Shown here in pieces: positions 1 through 7,410 of a DNA stretch of 64,000 bases. Under the pieces are notes generated by a model. It was not told the origin of the DNA. It ran no database searches and was given only the letters and a program-made list of their open reading frames with translations. The stretch's first letter is position 1, and every line of letters starts with the position of its first letter. The DNA is taken from assembly GCF_024273235.1 (NCBI RefSeq), contig NZ_JANBVH010000024.1:1-64000 (forward strand), given 5' to 3'. The DNA comes from Sphingomonas faeni. Lineage in GTDB: Bacteria; Pseudomonadota; Alphaproteobacteria; Sphingomonadales; Sphingomonadaceae. A program made the translations under genes and the position numbers.

Positions 1-60
1 GAGCGTGTTCCAGCGCGGCATCGACCGCCTGGAAGCGGGCGCGACGTTAGCCACCGCGTT
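1..60. other. Left edge, no assignable gene
   Basis: No gene can be supported here. Read on the minus strand, bases 1-28 would encode AVDAALEHA, which resembles the AVDAALDHA near the DapA C-terminus encoded at 225-251. A TAA stop at 47-49 closes that frame only 15 codons before the window edge and no start codon is visible. It may be a fragment of a duplicated dapA end, the edge of an unrelated gene, or chance. Confidence 0.2.
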
Positions 61-80
61 ATTCGTGCGCGCCGTTCTCC

Positions 81-197
81 ACCCCCAACCCCTCCCTGGA
101 AGGGAGGGGTTGGGGGTGGGTCGGGTTCCGCATATCCGAACCGTGGCGGCTCGAGCCGGCCGACCCACCCCCTGCCCCTCCCTTCCAGGGAGGGGGG
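81..197. repeat. Palindromic intergenic repeat, family D
   Basis: Two C-rich/G-rich arms built around CTCCCTGGAAGGGAGGGG are separated by about 45 bases, and the outer parts (GGGGTGGGTCGG and CCGACCCACCCC) are complementary. The left arm is itself a hairpin. It lies just downstream of dapA on the minus strand. A closely related copy is at 38106-38217. Confidence 0.85.
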
Positions 198-212
198 ACT
201 GTGGTGGCCTGG

Positions 213-1097
213 TCAGATGAGGCGTGCGTGGTCCAGCGCTGCATCGACCGCCGCGCGTGATACCTCACCAGCGGGCGTCATCGGCAGGCGTAGGGTTTCG
301 GGGAAGCCCGCCCGTACCTTCGTCATCGCGTATTTCACCGGGCCCGGGGATGCGTCGGTGAACAGCGCTTCGTGGAGCGGATAGAGCTGGTCCTGATAGG
401 CGAGCGCCTTGACGAAATCGCCCGCCTGGCACGCCGCCTGAAACTCGGCGCAGAGCTTCGGCGCGACGTTCGCCGTGACGGAGATGCACCCGGTGCCACC
501 CATCACGTTGAACGACAGCGCCATGTCGTCATTCCCCGACAGCTGGCAAAAGTCCGGCCCGCACGACGCGCGGTGCTGCGAAACGCGGGCGAGGACGCCG
601 CTCGCATCCTTCACCCCGACGAACACGTCCGGAAACGCCTTAACGATCCGCGCGAGAGTCGCGGGCTGGATATCCGTCACGGTCCGTGCGGGGACGTTGT
701 AGAGGATGATCGGCAGCGGGGTCGACGTTGCCAGCGCCTCGAAATGGCGGAAGATGCCCTCCTGCCCGGGCCGGTTGTAATAGGGCGGCACCATCAGCGC
801 GGCGTCGGCACCGGCGTCCTTCGCGGCGCGCAGGTTTGCCGACGCGACGCGCGTGTCGTTCGAGCCGGCGCCGGCGATGACGGGCACGCGGCCCTTCGCC
901 TGGTCGACGCAGACCCGGACGACGTGGAAATGCTCGTCATAAGACAAGGTCGCCGCCTCGCCGGTGGTGCCGCACGCGACCAGCCCCGACGAGCCCTCGG
1001 CGATCTGCCATTCGATGAAGTCGCGGTAAGCCGGTTCGTCGAAGCTGCCATCGGCGGCGAACGGCGTGACGAGCGCGGGGATCGATCCTGAAAACAT
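213..1097 (-). CDS. dapA: 4-hydroxy-tetrahydrodipicolinate synthase
   Basis: Condenses pyruvate with aspartate semialdehyde, the first committed step to diaminopimelate and lysine. The 294-residue product has the usual length. Visible motifs are GTTGEAATL (substrate-binding Thr pair), the tyrosine in ILYNVPART and the Schiff-base lysine in VGVKDASG at about residue 163. I chose the ATG at 1097, which gives the standard N-terminus MFSGSIPALVTPF; an in-frame ATG at 1115 would add six residues. It is transcribed away from the lytic transglycosylase gene, sharing a gap of about 110 bases. Family identification is secure. Confidence 0.97.
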   Translation of the reverse strand: MFSGSIPALVTPFAADGSFDEPAYRDFIEWQIAEGSSGLVACGTTGEAATLSYDEHFHVVRVCVDQAKGRVPVIAGAGSNDTRVASANLRAAKDAGADAALMVPPYYNRPGQEGIFRHFEALATSTPLPIILYNVPARTVTDIQPATLARIVKAFPDVFVGVKDASGVLARVSQHRASCGPDFCQLSGNDDMALSFNVMGGTGCISVTANVAPKLCAEFQAACQAGDFVKALAYQDQLYPLHEALFTDASPGPVKYAMTKVRAGFPETLRLPMTPAGEVSRAAVDAALDHARLI

Positions 1098-1208
1098 GCG
1101 GTAGCCTGCGTCCATACTAGAAGAGAAGTCTGGCCTGTTGCGCCAAATACCGGGCGAAATCCGGATTTCGTTCAGGACAGATACGGGTTGGAGGCGTATG
1201 CTGTCCAC

Positions 1209-3206
1209 ATGGTAGCATCGATGTTGAAAACGAGCCTTCTTCTTGCAGTGGTCGCACAGACCGCTGTTTCCTCGGGTGCGGGTCAACAGACGCTCGATCG
1301 ATACAGCACGCAGTTGGCCAATATGGGGCCCAATGCGCAGCCGATGGCGACGGACGGCGCGATCGCCTCGACCATCGCCCAGTGGCGGGCGTTGCAGCAG
1401 ACCGACGCACTGCCGTTCGACAGTTACGCGGGCTTCCTGATGGCGCATCCCGGCTGGCCGAACGAGGCGGCGAACCGGCGTGCAGCCGAGCGCAAGGCGG
1501 CGACCGGTTCGCCGACCAGCGTGGTCGCGTTCTTCCGCCGCTATCCGCCGCAATCGGCTTCGGGCGGTGTCGCCTATGCGCGCGCGCTGATGGCGACCGG
1601 TGCGCGCGACCAGGCCTATGCGGCGGTGCGGACGGCGTGGCGCAGCGCCGGGCTGACGCCGACCGACGAGGCGATGGTGACATCAGGCTTCCCCGGCGCG
1701 CTGACACCGGACGATCAGGATGCGCGGATGGATGCGCTGTTGTGGGCGGGCCAAACCGGCGCGGCGCAGCGGCAATTGGTGTGGACGAGCGCGGCGCGCC
1801 GGCCTGTATTCGCGGCGCGGCTGGCCTTCCGAACGAATGCGCCGAACGCATCGGATATCTCGGCCTCGACGCAGAGCTTGTACGCGAACGACGCGGGCTA
1901 TGTCGCGGACCGGGCGCAGTGGCTGCGCAACTCGGGTGCGAGCCCTTCGGCGCGGGCGTGGCTGGCGCGGCCTCGGTCGCTGACGACGCGGCCGGGCAAT
2001 GCGGCAGAATGGTACGAGGTGCTCGTCACCAACGCCAACGGCGCGGCGAACGACGGGCAGTACCAGGTCGCCTACGACATCGCGCGGCAGATCGACGATG
2101 CGTATCCGGTTGGTACCGACGTCTCGACGAAATCCTATGCCGAGCGTGACGAATACACCAATCTGGCCTGGCTCGGCGGACGGGTGGCGATGAAGCAGCT
2201 CGGTCGGCCGGCGGACGCGATGACGCTGTTCGACCGGTATGCGCGGGGCTCGCGCTCGCCTCAGGTGCGGTCGAAGGGCTATTATTGGGCGGGTCGTGCG
2301 GCGGAGGCGGCCGGGTTGGCGCCTCAGGCCGCGGCGTTCTACGGCCAGGCGGCGGGGTACCGCGATCAATATTACGGGCAGCTGGCGAACGAGCGGACCG
2401 GGCGCCCGCTGGTTGCGCCGCCTTCGGTCGCTTCGGTGACCGTCGATCCAGCCGCACGCGCCGCGTTCGAGCGGCGCGAGACGGTGCGCGCGGTCAAGTT
2501 CCTCGGGCAGATTGCCGACTGGCAGGACCAGACCGCGTTCGTCCGCCAGATCGCGGCGGATGCGACGACCGATACCGATCACCTGCTCGCCGCCGAACTG
2601 TCGAAGAGCATCAACCGCCCGGATCTCGGCGTGATGGTCGGGCGGAGCGCGCTGGCGAACGGGCTCAGCGATTATTCTGCGGTCGGCTTCCCGATGGTGT
2701 CGGTGCCGGCGGGGTATGAAAGCAACTGGACGATGATCCACGCGATCTCGCGGCAGGAGAGCCAGTTCGATCGGGCCGCGGTGTCGCATGCGGGTGCGCG
2801 TGGGTTGATGCAGCTGATGCCGGCGACCGCGCGCGAGCAGTCGGGCAAGATCGGGCTGGCCTATAACCAGGCGGCGCTGACGACCGATCCGAACATGTCG
2901 ATCATGCTGGGGTCGAGCTATTTCCAGCGGGTCTACGCCAATTACGGCAGTTATCCGTTGGCGGTGGCGGCGTATAATGCGGGCGGCGGCAACGTGAACA
3001 AGTGGCTCCGCGCGAACGGAGATCCGCGGACCGGTTCGGTCGATATCATCGATTGGGTCGAAGCTATCCCGTACCAGGAAACGCGCAACTATGTGCAGCG
3101 CGTGCTGGAGAATGCGGTGGTGTACGACCTGATGAACCCCGCGCGGGCGAAGAGCCGGGGCGCGGCGCGGTTGTCCTGGTATCTGGGGAAGACCCGGCCG
3201 GGTTGA
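1209..3206 (+). CDS. slt: Soluble lytic murein transglycosylase
   Basis: Cleaves peptidoglycan glycan strands with formation of 1,6-anhydro-muropeptides; acts in the periplasm. The 665-residue product has an N-terminal hydrophobic signal (LLLAVVAQTAVSS), a long alpha-helical region of TPR-like repeats, and a C-terminal SLT domain from about residue 500. The catalytic glutamate is in SRQESQFD (about residue 517), followed by GLMQLMPATA and VAAYNAGGGNV, all family hallmarks. In-frame starts also exist at TTG 1188 and ATG 1221; 1209 keeps a signal peptide of sensible length, but the choice is uncertain. It is divergent from dapA. Confidence 0.93.
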   Translation: MVASMLKTSLLLAVVAQTAVSSGAGQQTLDRYSTQLANMGPNAQPMATDGAIASTIAQWRALQQTDALPFDSYAGFLMAHPGWPNEAANRRAAERKAATGSPTSVVAFFRRYPPQSASGGVAYARALMATGARDQAYAAVRTAWRSAGLTPTDEAMVTSGFPGALTPDDQDARMDALLWAGQTGAAQRQLVWTSAARRPVFAARLAFRTNAPNASDISASTQSLYANDAGYVADRAQWLRNSGASPSARAWLARPRSLTTRPGNAAEWYEVLVTNANGAANDGQYQVAYDIARQIDDAYPVGTDVSTKSYAERDEYTNLAWLGGRVAMKQLGRPADAMTLFDRYARGSRSPQVRSKGYYWAGRAAEAAGLAPQAAAFYGQAAGYRDQYYGQLANERTGRPLVAPPSVASVTVDPAARAAFERRETVRAVKFLGQIADWQDQTAFVRQIAADATTDTDHLLAAELSKSINRPDLGVMVGRSALANGLSDYSAVGFPMVSVPAGYESNWTMIHAISRQESQFDRAAVSHAGARGLMQLMPATAREQSGKIGLAYNQAALTTDPNMSIMLGSSYFQRVYANYGSYPLAVAAYNAGGGNVNKWLRANGDPRTGSVDIIDWVEAIPYQETRNYVQRVLENAVVYDLMNPARAKSRGAARLSWYLGKTRPG

Positions 3207-3231
3207 GCTGCACGTCAGGCTGAAGAAGGCT

Positions 3232-3284
3232 GTTCTCCCGCGAAGGCGGGAGCCCAGACTGGACTCCCGCCTTCGCGGGAGAAC
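3232..3284. repeat. Palindromic repeat, family A
   Basis: A near-perfect 53-base inverted repeat with arms GTTCTCCCGCGAAGGCGGGA and their complement around a CCAG/CTGG centre. Each arm also contains its own short CCCGC-GAAG-GCGGG-type hairpin. It follows the slt stop codon. Confidence 0.9.
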
Positions 3285-3320
3285 ACGGAATAGCTGCGGT
3301 CGTGCCTCCAGCCATTCTCC

Positions 3321-3400
3321 GTCACCCCAGCGAAAGCTGGGGTATCCCGGTTGTCGGTCGGACTGGAGCCGCGGAAGACCCCAGCTTTCGCTGGGGTGAC
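3321..3400. repeat. Palindromic repeat, family E
   Basis: Inverted arms of GTCACCCCAGCGAAAGCTGG type enclose about 30 bases; each arm has an internal CCCCAGC-GAAA-GCTGGGG hairpin. A second copy lies at 49029-49112. Confidence 0.85.
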
Positions 3401-3485
3401 GGGCGTTGCTGCTGAGGTAACGGTTGTCGCGGTCGAGGTGACGGTTGTTGCAGTCGAAGTCGGTTGTTCCGGCTAGGGTGACGGA
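3401..3485. repeat. Short degenerate tandem repeat
   Basis: Imperfect repetition of a unit like GGTGACGGTTGTTGCGGTCGA, three to four copies, ending just before greB. No gene is visible between slt and greB apart from this and the two palindromes. Confidence 0.5.
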
Positions 3486-3509
3486 TATGGCGGCGTTATA
3501 GCGCCCTCC

Positions 3510-3819
3510 ATGGATCGTCCCAACTACATCACCCCTACCGGCTACGCCGTGCTCCGCACAGAATATAAGCAACTCCTGTCGACCGAGCGGCCCGCCTTGG
3601 TCGAGGTCATCTCCTGGGCGGCGGGCAACGGCGACCGCTCCGAGAACGGTGACTATATCTACGGCCGCAAGCGCCTGCGCGAGATCGACCGCCGGCTCGG
3701 CTGGCTGTCGAAGCGGATGAAGGCGGCCAAGGTCGTCGATCCCGCCGCGCAGGAAGATCGCTCGCGCGTCTGGTTCGGCGCCTGCGTGACGGTCGCCGAC
3801 GAGGACGATATTGAGCGAT
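3510..3819 (+). pseudogene. greB: Transcription elongation factor GreB, truncated by IS
   Basis: GreB rescues backtracked RNA polymerase by stimulating transcript cleavage. The first 103 residues are clearly GreB: YITPTGYAVLR, then the strongly conserved GDRSENGDYIYGRKRLREID and KVVDPAAQ. This covers the coiled-coil domain that reaches into the polymerase secondary channel and the start of the C-terminal FKBP-like domain. The frame runs into the left end of an IS element and stops after DDIERLC. The sequence right of the IS does not resume the GreB C-terminal domain in any frame, so the 3' part is deleted, not merely displaced. A normal GreB is about 155-160 residues. Confidence 0.88.
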
Positions 3820-5340
3820 TGTGTTGAAAAAGTCGGGGTCGGCAGCGGGCAAGCCCGTGTTTTAAAACAGCTGGGCGCGCGCGGCGCCTTAGGCGGGTGC
3901 CATCTGCGCCGGCATCGGGATCAGCTTGGCCATCTTGCGGAGGTTCTGGGCAGTAGCGGCGAGGAGGAACTCGTCTTTGGCGCCGTTTGGACCTCTCAGG
4001 CGCAATCGATCCAGCTTCAGGATGCGTTTGAGGTGAGCAAATAGCATCTCGACCTTCTTCCGCTGGCGACGGGAGGTCAGATAGGCGTCGGTGGTGGCAA
4101 TATCGCGGGCCAGGTCACGAGCGCCTTCGTGGATGGAGCGCGTGACCTTGCGGGCCGGCATGTTGGGCGTGCAGCGTTGCCGCAGGTCGCAGCCGGCGCA
4201 ATCCTGCTGGCGGGCGCGATAGCGGATGAAGCCGTCCTGGCCGGCATCGTCGCGGGACTGCGTGAAGTTGCGGTTGCGGGGGCGCAGGCGGTTGCCGGCA
4301 GGACAGACATAGCTGTCATCGCCCAGATCATAACGGAAGTCTGCCCGCGCGAAGGTGCCATCGCGGCGGGCAGACTTGTCGAACACGGGGATGTGCGGGT
4401 GGATGTCGCGCTCGTGAACGAGCCATGCGAGCATCTCGGCCGAACCATAACCGGTGTCCGCTGCCAGCCGTTCGGGCCAGACGCCAAACCGGTCCTGTAC
4501 GCGCTCGATCATCCGTTTGCAGGCGGTTACCTCGGCCTGCCGGATCGCAGTGCTCGGCTCCACGTCCATGATGACGGCATGGTCGAGATCGATGAGGTAG
4601 TTGGTCGAGTAGGCATAATAGGCCTGCCCGCCATGCGCGCAGGTCCAGCGCGACGCAGGATCCGCCGGCGCCAAGTACTTCGGCACGACTGGCGTGGCCG
4701 CCCCGAATGCAGCATCGTCGAGGACTGCAAGATACTCGCGGACGGCGCGATTGTCGGCGTCGGGCGGCAGGCCCTCGCTACCCGGGCCGCCAGTCTGACG
4801 ATTGGCATCGGCCCGGATGAGGCTCGCATCGACAGCGAAGCCTTCGCCACCGACCAGCCCCTCGGCCATGCATCGCTCGACCGTCGTTTCGAACAGCCGG
4901 CGCAACAGGTCGCTCTCGCGGAAGCGCCCATGCCGGTTCTTCGAGAAGGTCGAGTGATCGGGAACATCACCTTCCAGCCCCAGTCGGCAGAACCAGCGAT
5001 AGGCCAGGTTCAGATGCACCTCGTCGCACAACCGGCGCTCGGAACGGATCCCCATACAGTAGCCGATGATGAGCATGCGGATCATCAGCTCGGGGTCGAT
5101 CGATGGCCGTCCCATCTCGCTGTAGAACGGCTTGAGATGTTCGCGGATGCCCGACAGGTCCACGAATCGGTCGATCGAACGCAGCATGTGGTCCGCCGGC
5201 ACATGCCGCTCCAGACTGAAGCTGTAGAACAGCGCTTCCTGCGCTACCGTCCGCTCGCCCATCATCGGCCCGTCTCCGCTCACCTCGCGAAGATTGAATC
5301 AGACCGCCGACACCACTGCAAGGCCGACTTTTTCAACACA
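3820..5340 (-). mobile_element. IS1182-like insertion sequence
   Basis: A 1521-base element bounded by a perfect 17-base terminal inverted repeat (TGTGTTGAAAAAGTCGG at 3820-3836 and its complement at 5324-5340). It contains one transposase gene on the minus strand. The flanks read GCGAT before and ATCGG after, so outside the IS they extend the palindrome by four bases. The only possible direct repeat is the two bases AT. Lack of a longer target duplication, together with loss of the greB 3' end, points to an adjacent deletion or recombination after insertion. Confidence 0.92.
3889..5283 (-). CDS. IS1182 family transposase
   Basis: A 464-residue DDE transposase. An N-terminal part with the family-typical SLERHVPADHMLRSID and IGYCMGIRSERRLCDEVHLN is followed by catalytic positions likely in FAVDASLIRADANR, AADTGYGSAEML and KKVEMLFAHLKRIL. 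A cysteine cluster (YVCPAG, CAGCDLRQRC) lies before the last acidic residue, as is common in this family. The frame is intact, so the element may still be active. ATG 5265 (MMGERTV) is an alternative start. Confidence 0.92.
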   Translation of the reverse strand: MSGDGPMMGERTVAQEALFYSFSLERHVPADHMLRSIDRFVDLSGIREHLKPFYSEMGRPSIDPELMIRMLIIGYCMGIRSERRLCDEVHLNLAYRWFCRLGLEGDVPDHSTFSKNRHGRFRESDLLRRLFETTVERCMAEGLVGGEGFAVDASLIRADANRQTGGPGSEGLPPDADNRAVREYLAVLDDAAFGAATPVVPKYLAPADPASRWTCAHGGQAYYAYSTNYLIDLDHAVIMDVEPSTAIRQAEVTACKRMIERVQDRFGVWPERLAADTGYGSAEMLAWLVHERDIHPHIPVFDKSARRDGTFARADFRYDLGDDSYVCPAGNRLRPRNRNFTQSRDDAGQDGFIRYRARQQDCAGCDLRQRCTPNMPARKVTRSIHEGARDLARDIATTDAYLTSRRQRKKVEMLFAHLKRILKLDRLRLRGPNGAKDEFLLAATAQNLRKMAKLIPMPAQMAPA

Positions 5341-5454
5341 ATCGGGCGTTCGCGGAACGGCCGAGATGGGAAGGAAAGCGGCCCGTCCGCTCTTGGAGGA
5401 TTAGTCGGAAAAGCAGCCGTTGAAGATGATGACATCTGGTGCCATTCCAAGCGG

Positions 5455-5901
5455 ATGCGCACCTCTCCCGCGATCGACGCAGCCCGGCAGTTTTTGGCCG
5501 TCGTTTGGGACGGCCCAGTTCCTACTGACTCGGCCCTGACAGGGGCTTTGGATCGCCTCATTGCCGCGTATCACGTCACCGTCGACGCGGAGCCCTCGGA
5601 CGGCGATCTGGAAGCCCCGCGTGACGGCGGCCCCGATCTATTCCAGAGGGTTGGCGCTCGCTTTCCGGATTATGGGCTCTATCCGCTTGCGGACCCGGCC
5701 GATGGACCGGGCGCCAAATTGGGTTGGGGCGACGCAATTGATGACCTTGGCGATCTCACGCTTGATATGCGCGAGGTAGTGTGGCTGGCAGACAATACGG
5801 GAGCAGATGACGCCCATTGGTCGTTCCGCCTTCACTTCTTCCATTGGGGCACGCACGCTCGGGATTTATCACGATATTTGCACGGTCGCCAGTTCGGCTG
5901 A
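5455..5901 (+). CDS. DUF5063 domain protein
   Basis: A 148-residue protein of unknown function. Features matching DUF5063 as I know it are an N-terminal helical region (ARQFLAVVWDG), an acidic segment DAEPSDGDLEAPRDGG, then FPDYGLYPLADP, a GDAIDDLGDLTLDMREVVW helix and the closing HWSFRLHFFHWGTHARDLSRYLH. It is predicted to be cytoplasmic, with no signal or membrane segment. It lies 114 bases right of the IS element and starts the lower-GC block. The ATG at 5455 has no strong ribosome site. DUF5063 genes are known mainly as orphan cytoplasmic proteins; no function can be given. Confidence 0.72.
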   Translation: MRTSPAIDAARQFLAVVWDGPVPTDSALTGALDRLIAAYHVTVDAEPSDGDLEAPRDGGPDLFQRVGARFPDYGLYPLADPADGPGAKLGWGDAIDDLGDLTLDMREVVWLADNTGADDAHWSFRLHFFHWGTHARDLSRYLHGRQFG

Positions 5902-5966
5902 ACTTCCGCTATCGGGAAGCTCCAGCTTCGACAGCAACAAATGGGCGTGTTACCGGCTATTCGAAG

Positions 5967-6236
5967 TTAGCTGCGCTCACTGTCCATGACGTACGCAAAG
6001 TCTGCCACGGCTTCCGATAGATTATCAAACCAACGCGACACGCTCTCCATGATAAAATGCTCCGCCTGCTGCCGAGCATGGAAGGCAAGTGTTTCGTCGT
6101 CTTGAGGAGCGGTCAGAACCTCGCCGCTGGACACCGCAAACTTGCCTGTCCCAAGGTTCTCATAGCAGACATACCGAATGGCTTTCGATGAACTGACCTG
6201 TTCAAAGACGAGTATCTGTCGATGGTAGTCGCCCAT
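5967..6236 (-). CDS. Small hypothetical protein
   Basis: An 89-residue acidic protein that I do not recognise. It starts MGDYHRQILVFEQ and ends ADFAYVMDSERS, with no signal peptide or membrane segment. Composition is balanced, unlike the Arg/Ala-rich translations of spurious GC-rich frames, and local GC is about 53 percent. It is the last of three same-strand small genes next to the IS. It may be a cargo or immunity-type gene, but that is inference from size and context only. Confidence 0.5.
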   Translation of the reverse strand: MGDYHRQILVFEQVSSSKAIRYVCYENLGTGKFAVSSGEVLTAPQDDETLAFHARQQAEHFIMESVSRWFDNLSEAVADFAYVMDSERS

Positions 6237-6347
6237 GCGGTTTGCTCCTGATGCATCGACAGGCTGAACGAAGGGCGGCTATCCGGCAACCTACATCGGC
6301 ACACGAATGACCGAGATTGGGCGGGAGAAGCAGGAAGCGGCAACTGC

Positions 6348-6692
6348 CTATATGAGAGCGATCCGTGGCTGCACGCGCTGAGCCACCATCGTCAGCACTC
6401 CGCGATCGTCGTTTACCAAGGTCAAATAGCTAAGAACATGCTCGTAGTATATCCGCAGCGACGACCCGTCGAATTGCAGGGTTCCCTCGACGAAATCCTC
6501 CTCCACGATATAGTTAGGAAGCGAGACGGAGCGGAGCGGGTGTTGTGCTAATGCCTCAGCGATTTCGACAAGCATGGCCCGGAACGGAGTCGCATAGTTG
6601 AAGCTGTCCAACACCCAGAAGACGAGTTGCCAACCGCCTTGTGGATCAACCTTGATATCTAACGGGGCTCTGACCTCAATCATCGACGGCAT
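6348..6692 (-). CDS. Small hypothetical protein
   Basis: A 114-residue protein with no match that I can name. It has alternating beta-like and amphipathic segments (GGWQLVFWVLDS, PFRAMLVEIAEALAQHP, YIVEEDFVEGTLQFDG, LRIYYEHVLSYLTLVNDD), which resemble the small single-domain alpha/beta proteins often seen as immunity or orphan cargo genes. There is no signal or membrane helix. It sits 53 bases downstream of the next gene on the same strand and 111 bases before the previous one. Confidence 0.55.
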   Translation of the reverse strand: MPSMIEVRAPLDIKVDPQGGWQLVFWVLDSFNYATPFRAMLVEIAEALAQHPLRSVSLPNYIVEEDFVEGTLQFDGSSLRIYYEHVLSYLTLVNDDRGVLTMVAQRVQPRIALI

Positions 6693-6745
6693 GATGACGA
6701 CTATCGGGCAGCCCGTCTAGACTCGCGGGCGACAACATCTGCGCG

Positions 6746-7063
6746 TTAGTTGTCGAACCACGCCAAACGTTCGACTTCGACGGAATTGCTGCCCATGTGG
6801 CGTATGAACGCGTCGCGAAGGCCGTCGATGTGCTTTTGCCATTTTGGGAGGTCTTCGCTCGGATCGACGCCATCGGCTTCGAACAGCCACCCGACGAACT
6901 GATCGACCGTCACCATTCCTCTATCAGGCAAGAAATCGGTGACGTGCATCGGGCGGTCATCGACCACCGATCCGCACCAACCGCGTTCTACGCAAACCTC
7001 TGTCATCAAGGCATGGAAGGGCTCGCGGTCCGTCATCGAGTGATGCTGAACGAATGACCGCAT
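6746..7063 (-). CDS. Small hypothetical protein
   Basis: A 105-residue acidic protein of unknown function containing FHALMTEVCVERGWCG, VVDDRPMHVTDFLP and VTVDQFVGWLFEADGVDP, a composition typical of a folded cytoplasmic protein. The frame is open back to a GTG at 7174; I prefer the ATG at 7063, preceded by GAGG about 13 bases upstream, though the ATG at 7033 (MTDREPF) is also possible. It is the first gene of the three-gene minus-strand group beside the IS. Confidence 0.55.
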   Translation of the reverse strand: MRSFVQHHSMTDREPFHALMTEVCVERGWCGSVVDDRPMHVTDFLPDRGMVTVDQFVGWLFEADGVDPSEDLPKWQKHIDGLRDAFIRHMGSNSVEVERLAWFDN

Positions 7064-7410
7064 TCGAGCAAGCGCCTCACGGTTCGGAATCGCAACAACT
7101 GGGCGATACCCGCCAAAATCATCGCCGCCAAGGCCCGCCAGTTTTCGCTGTCCTACACGCGACCTTGGTGTCACGCTCGGTTCTCGGCTCTTTCAAATCG
7201 TCGATCACGGCCGTGGTGCAAAGCCGATGATGCTTTGCACACCGCGTGGCTCTTTGCCCGCTCCACGAAAGACCGCGCGTTGGCCTAACCCACCCTAACC
7301 TTCTTTTGCGGCCGGCCCCGTACCGATGGCGTACCGACGCCCCCTCGGTCTTCATAAATCGCCCGAACGCGGCTAAGACGCGCGCATCCCCGCATCCGCA
7401 AAGGCGCTGC
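7064..7410. other. Intergenic region before fumarase
   Basis: No supported gene. The first 110 bases may belong to an N-terminal extension of the small minus-strand gene. A short hairpin (GCAAAGC-type arms) lies at about 7218-7240. The stretch around 7345-7365 (TCTTCATAAAT) is the only A/T-rich patch and could hold the fumarase promoter. This is also where GC content returns to the high chromosomal level. Confidence 0.35.

Noticed and set aside
3232-3284. Family A palindromes as simple intrinsic terminators
   Set aside because: No T-run follows either arm, and some copies lie upstream of genes. An effect on transcript ends is possible but not shown.
3232-3400. CRISPR-like repeat
   Set aside because: The repeats are inverted pairs, not regularly spaced direct repeats with unique spacers, and no cas gene is present.
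1683-3572. Long minus-strand frame across slt
   Set aside because: Arginine-rich antisense translation of the lytic transglycosylase with no recognisable domain.
7183-7300. Integrase remnant or att site before fumarase
   Set aside because: The short frames there do not show integrase motifs and no direct repeat pairs with the other side of the low-GC block.
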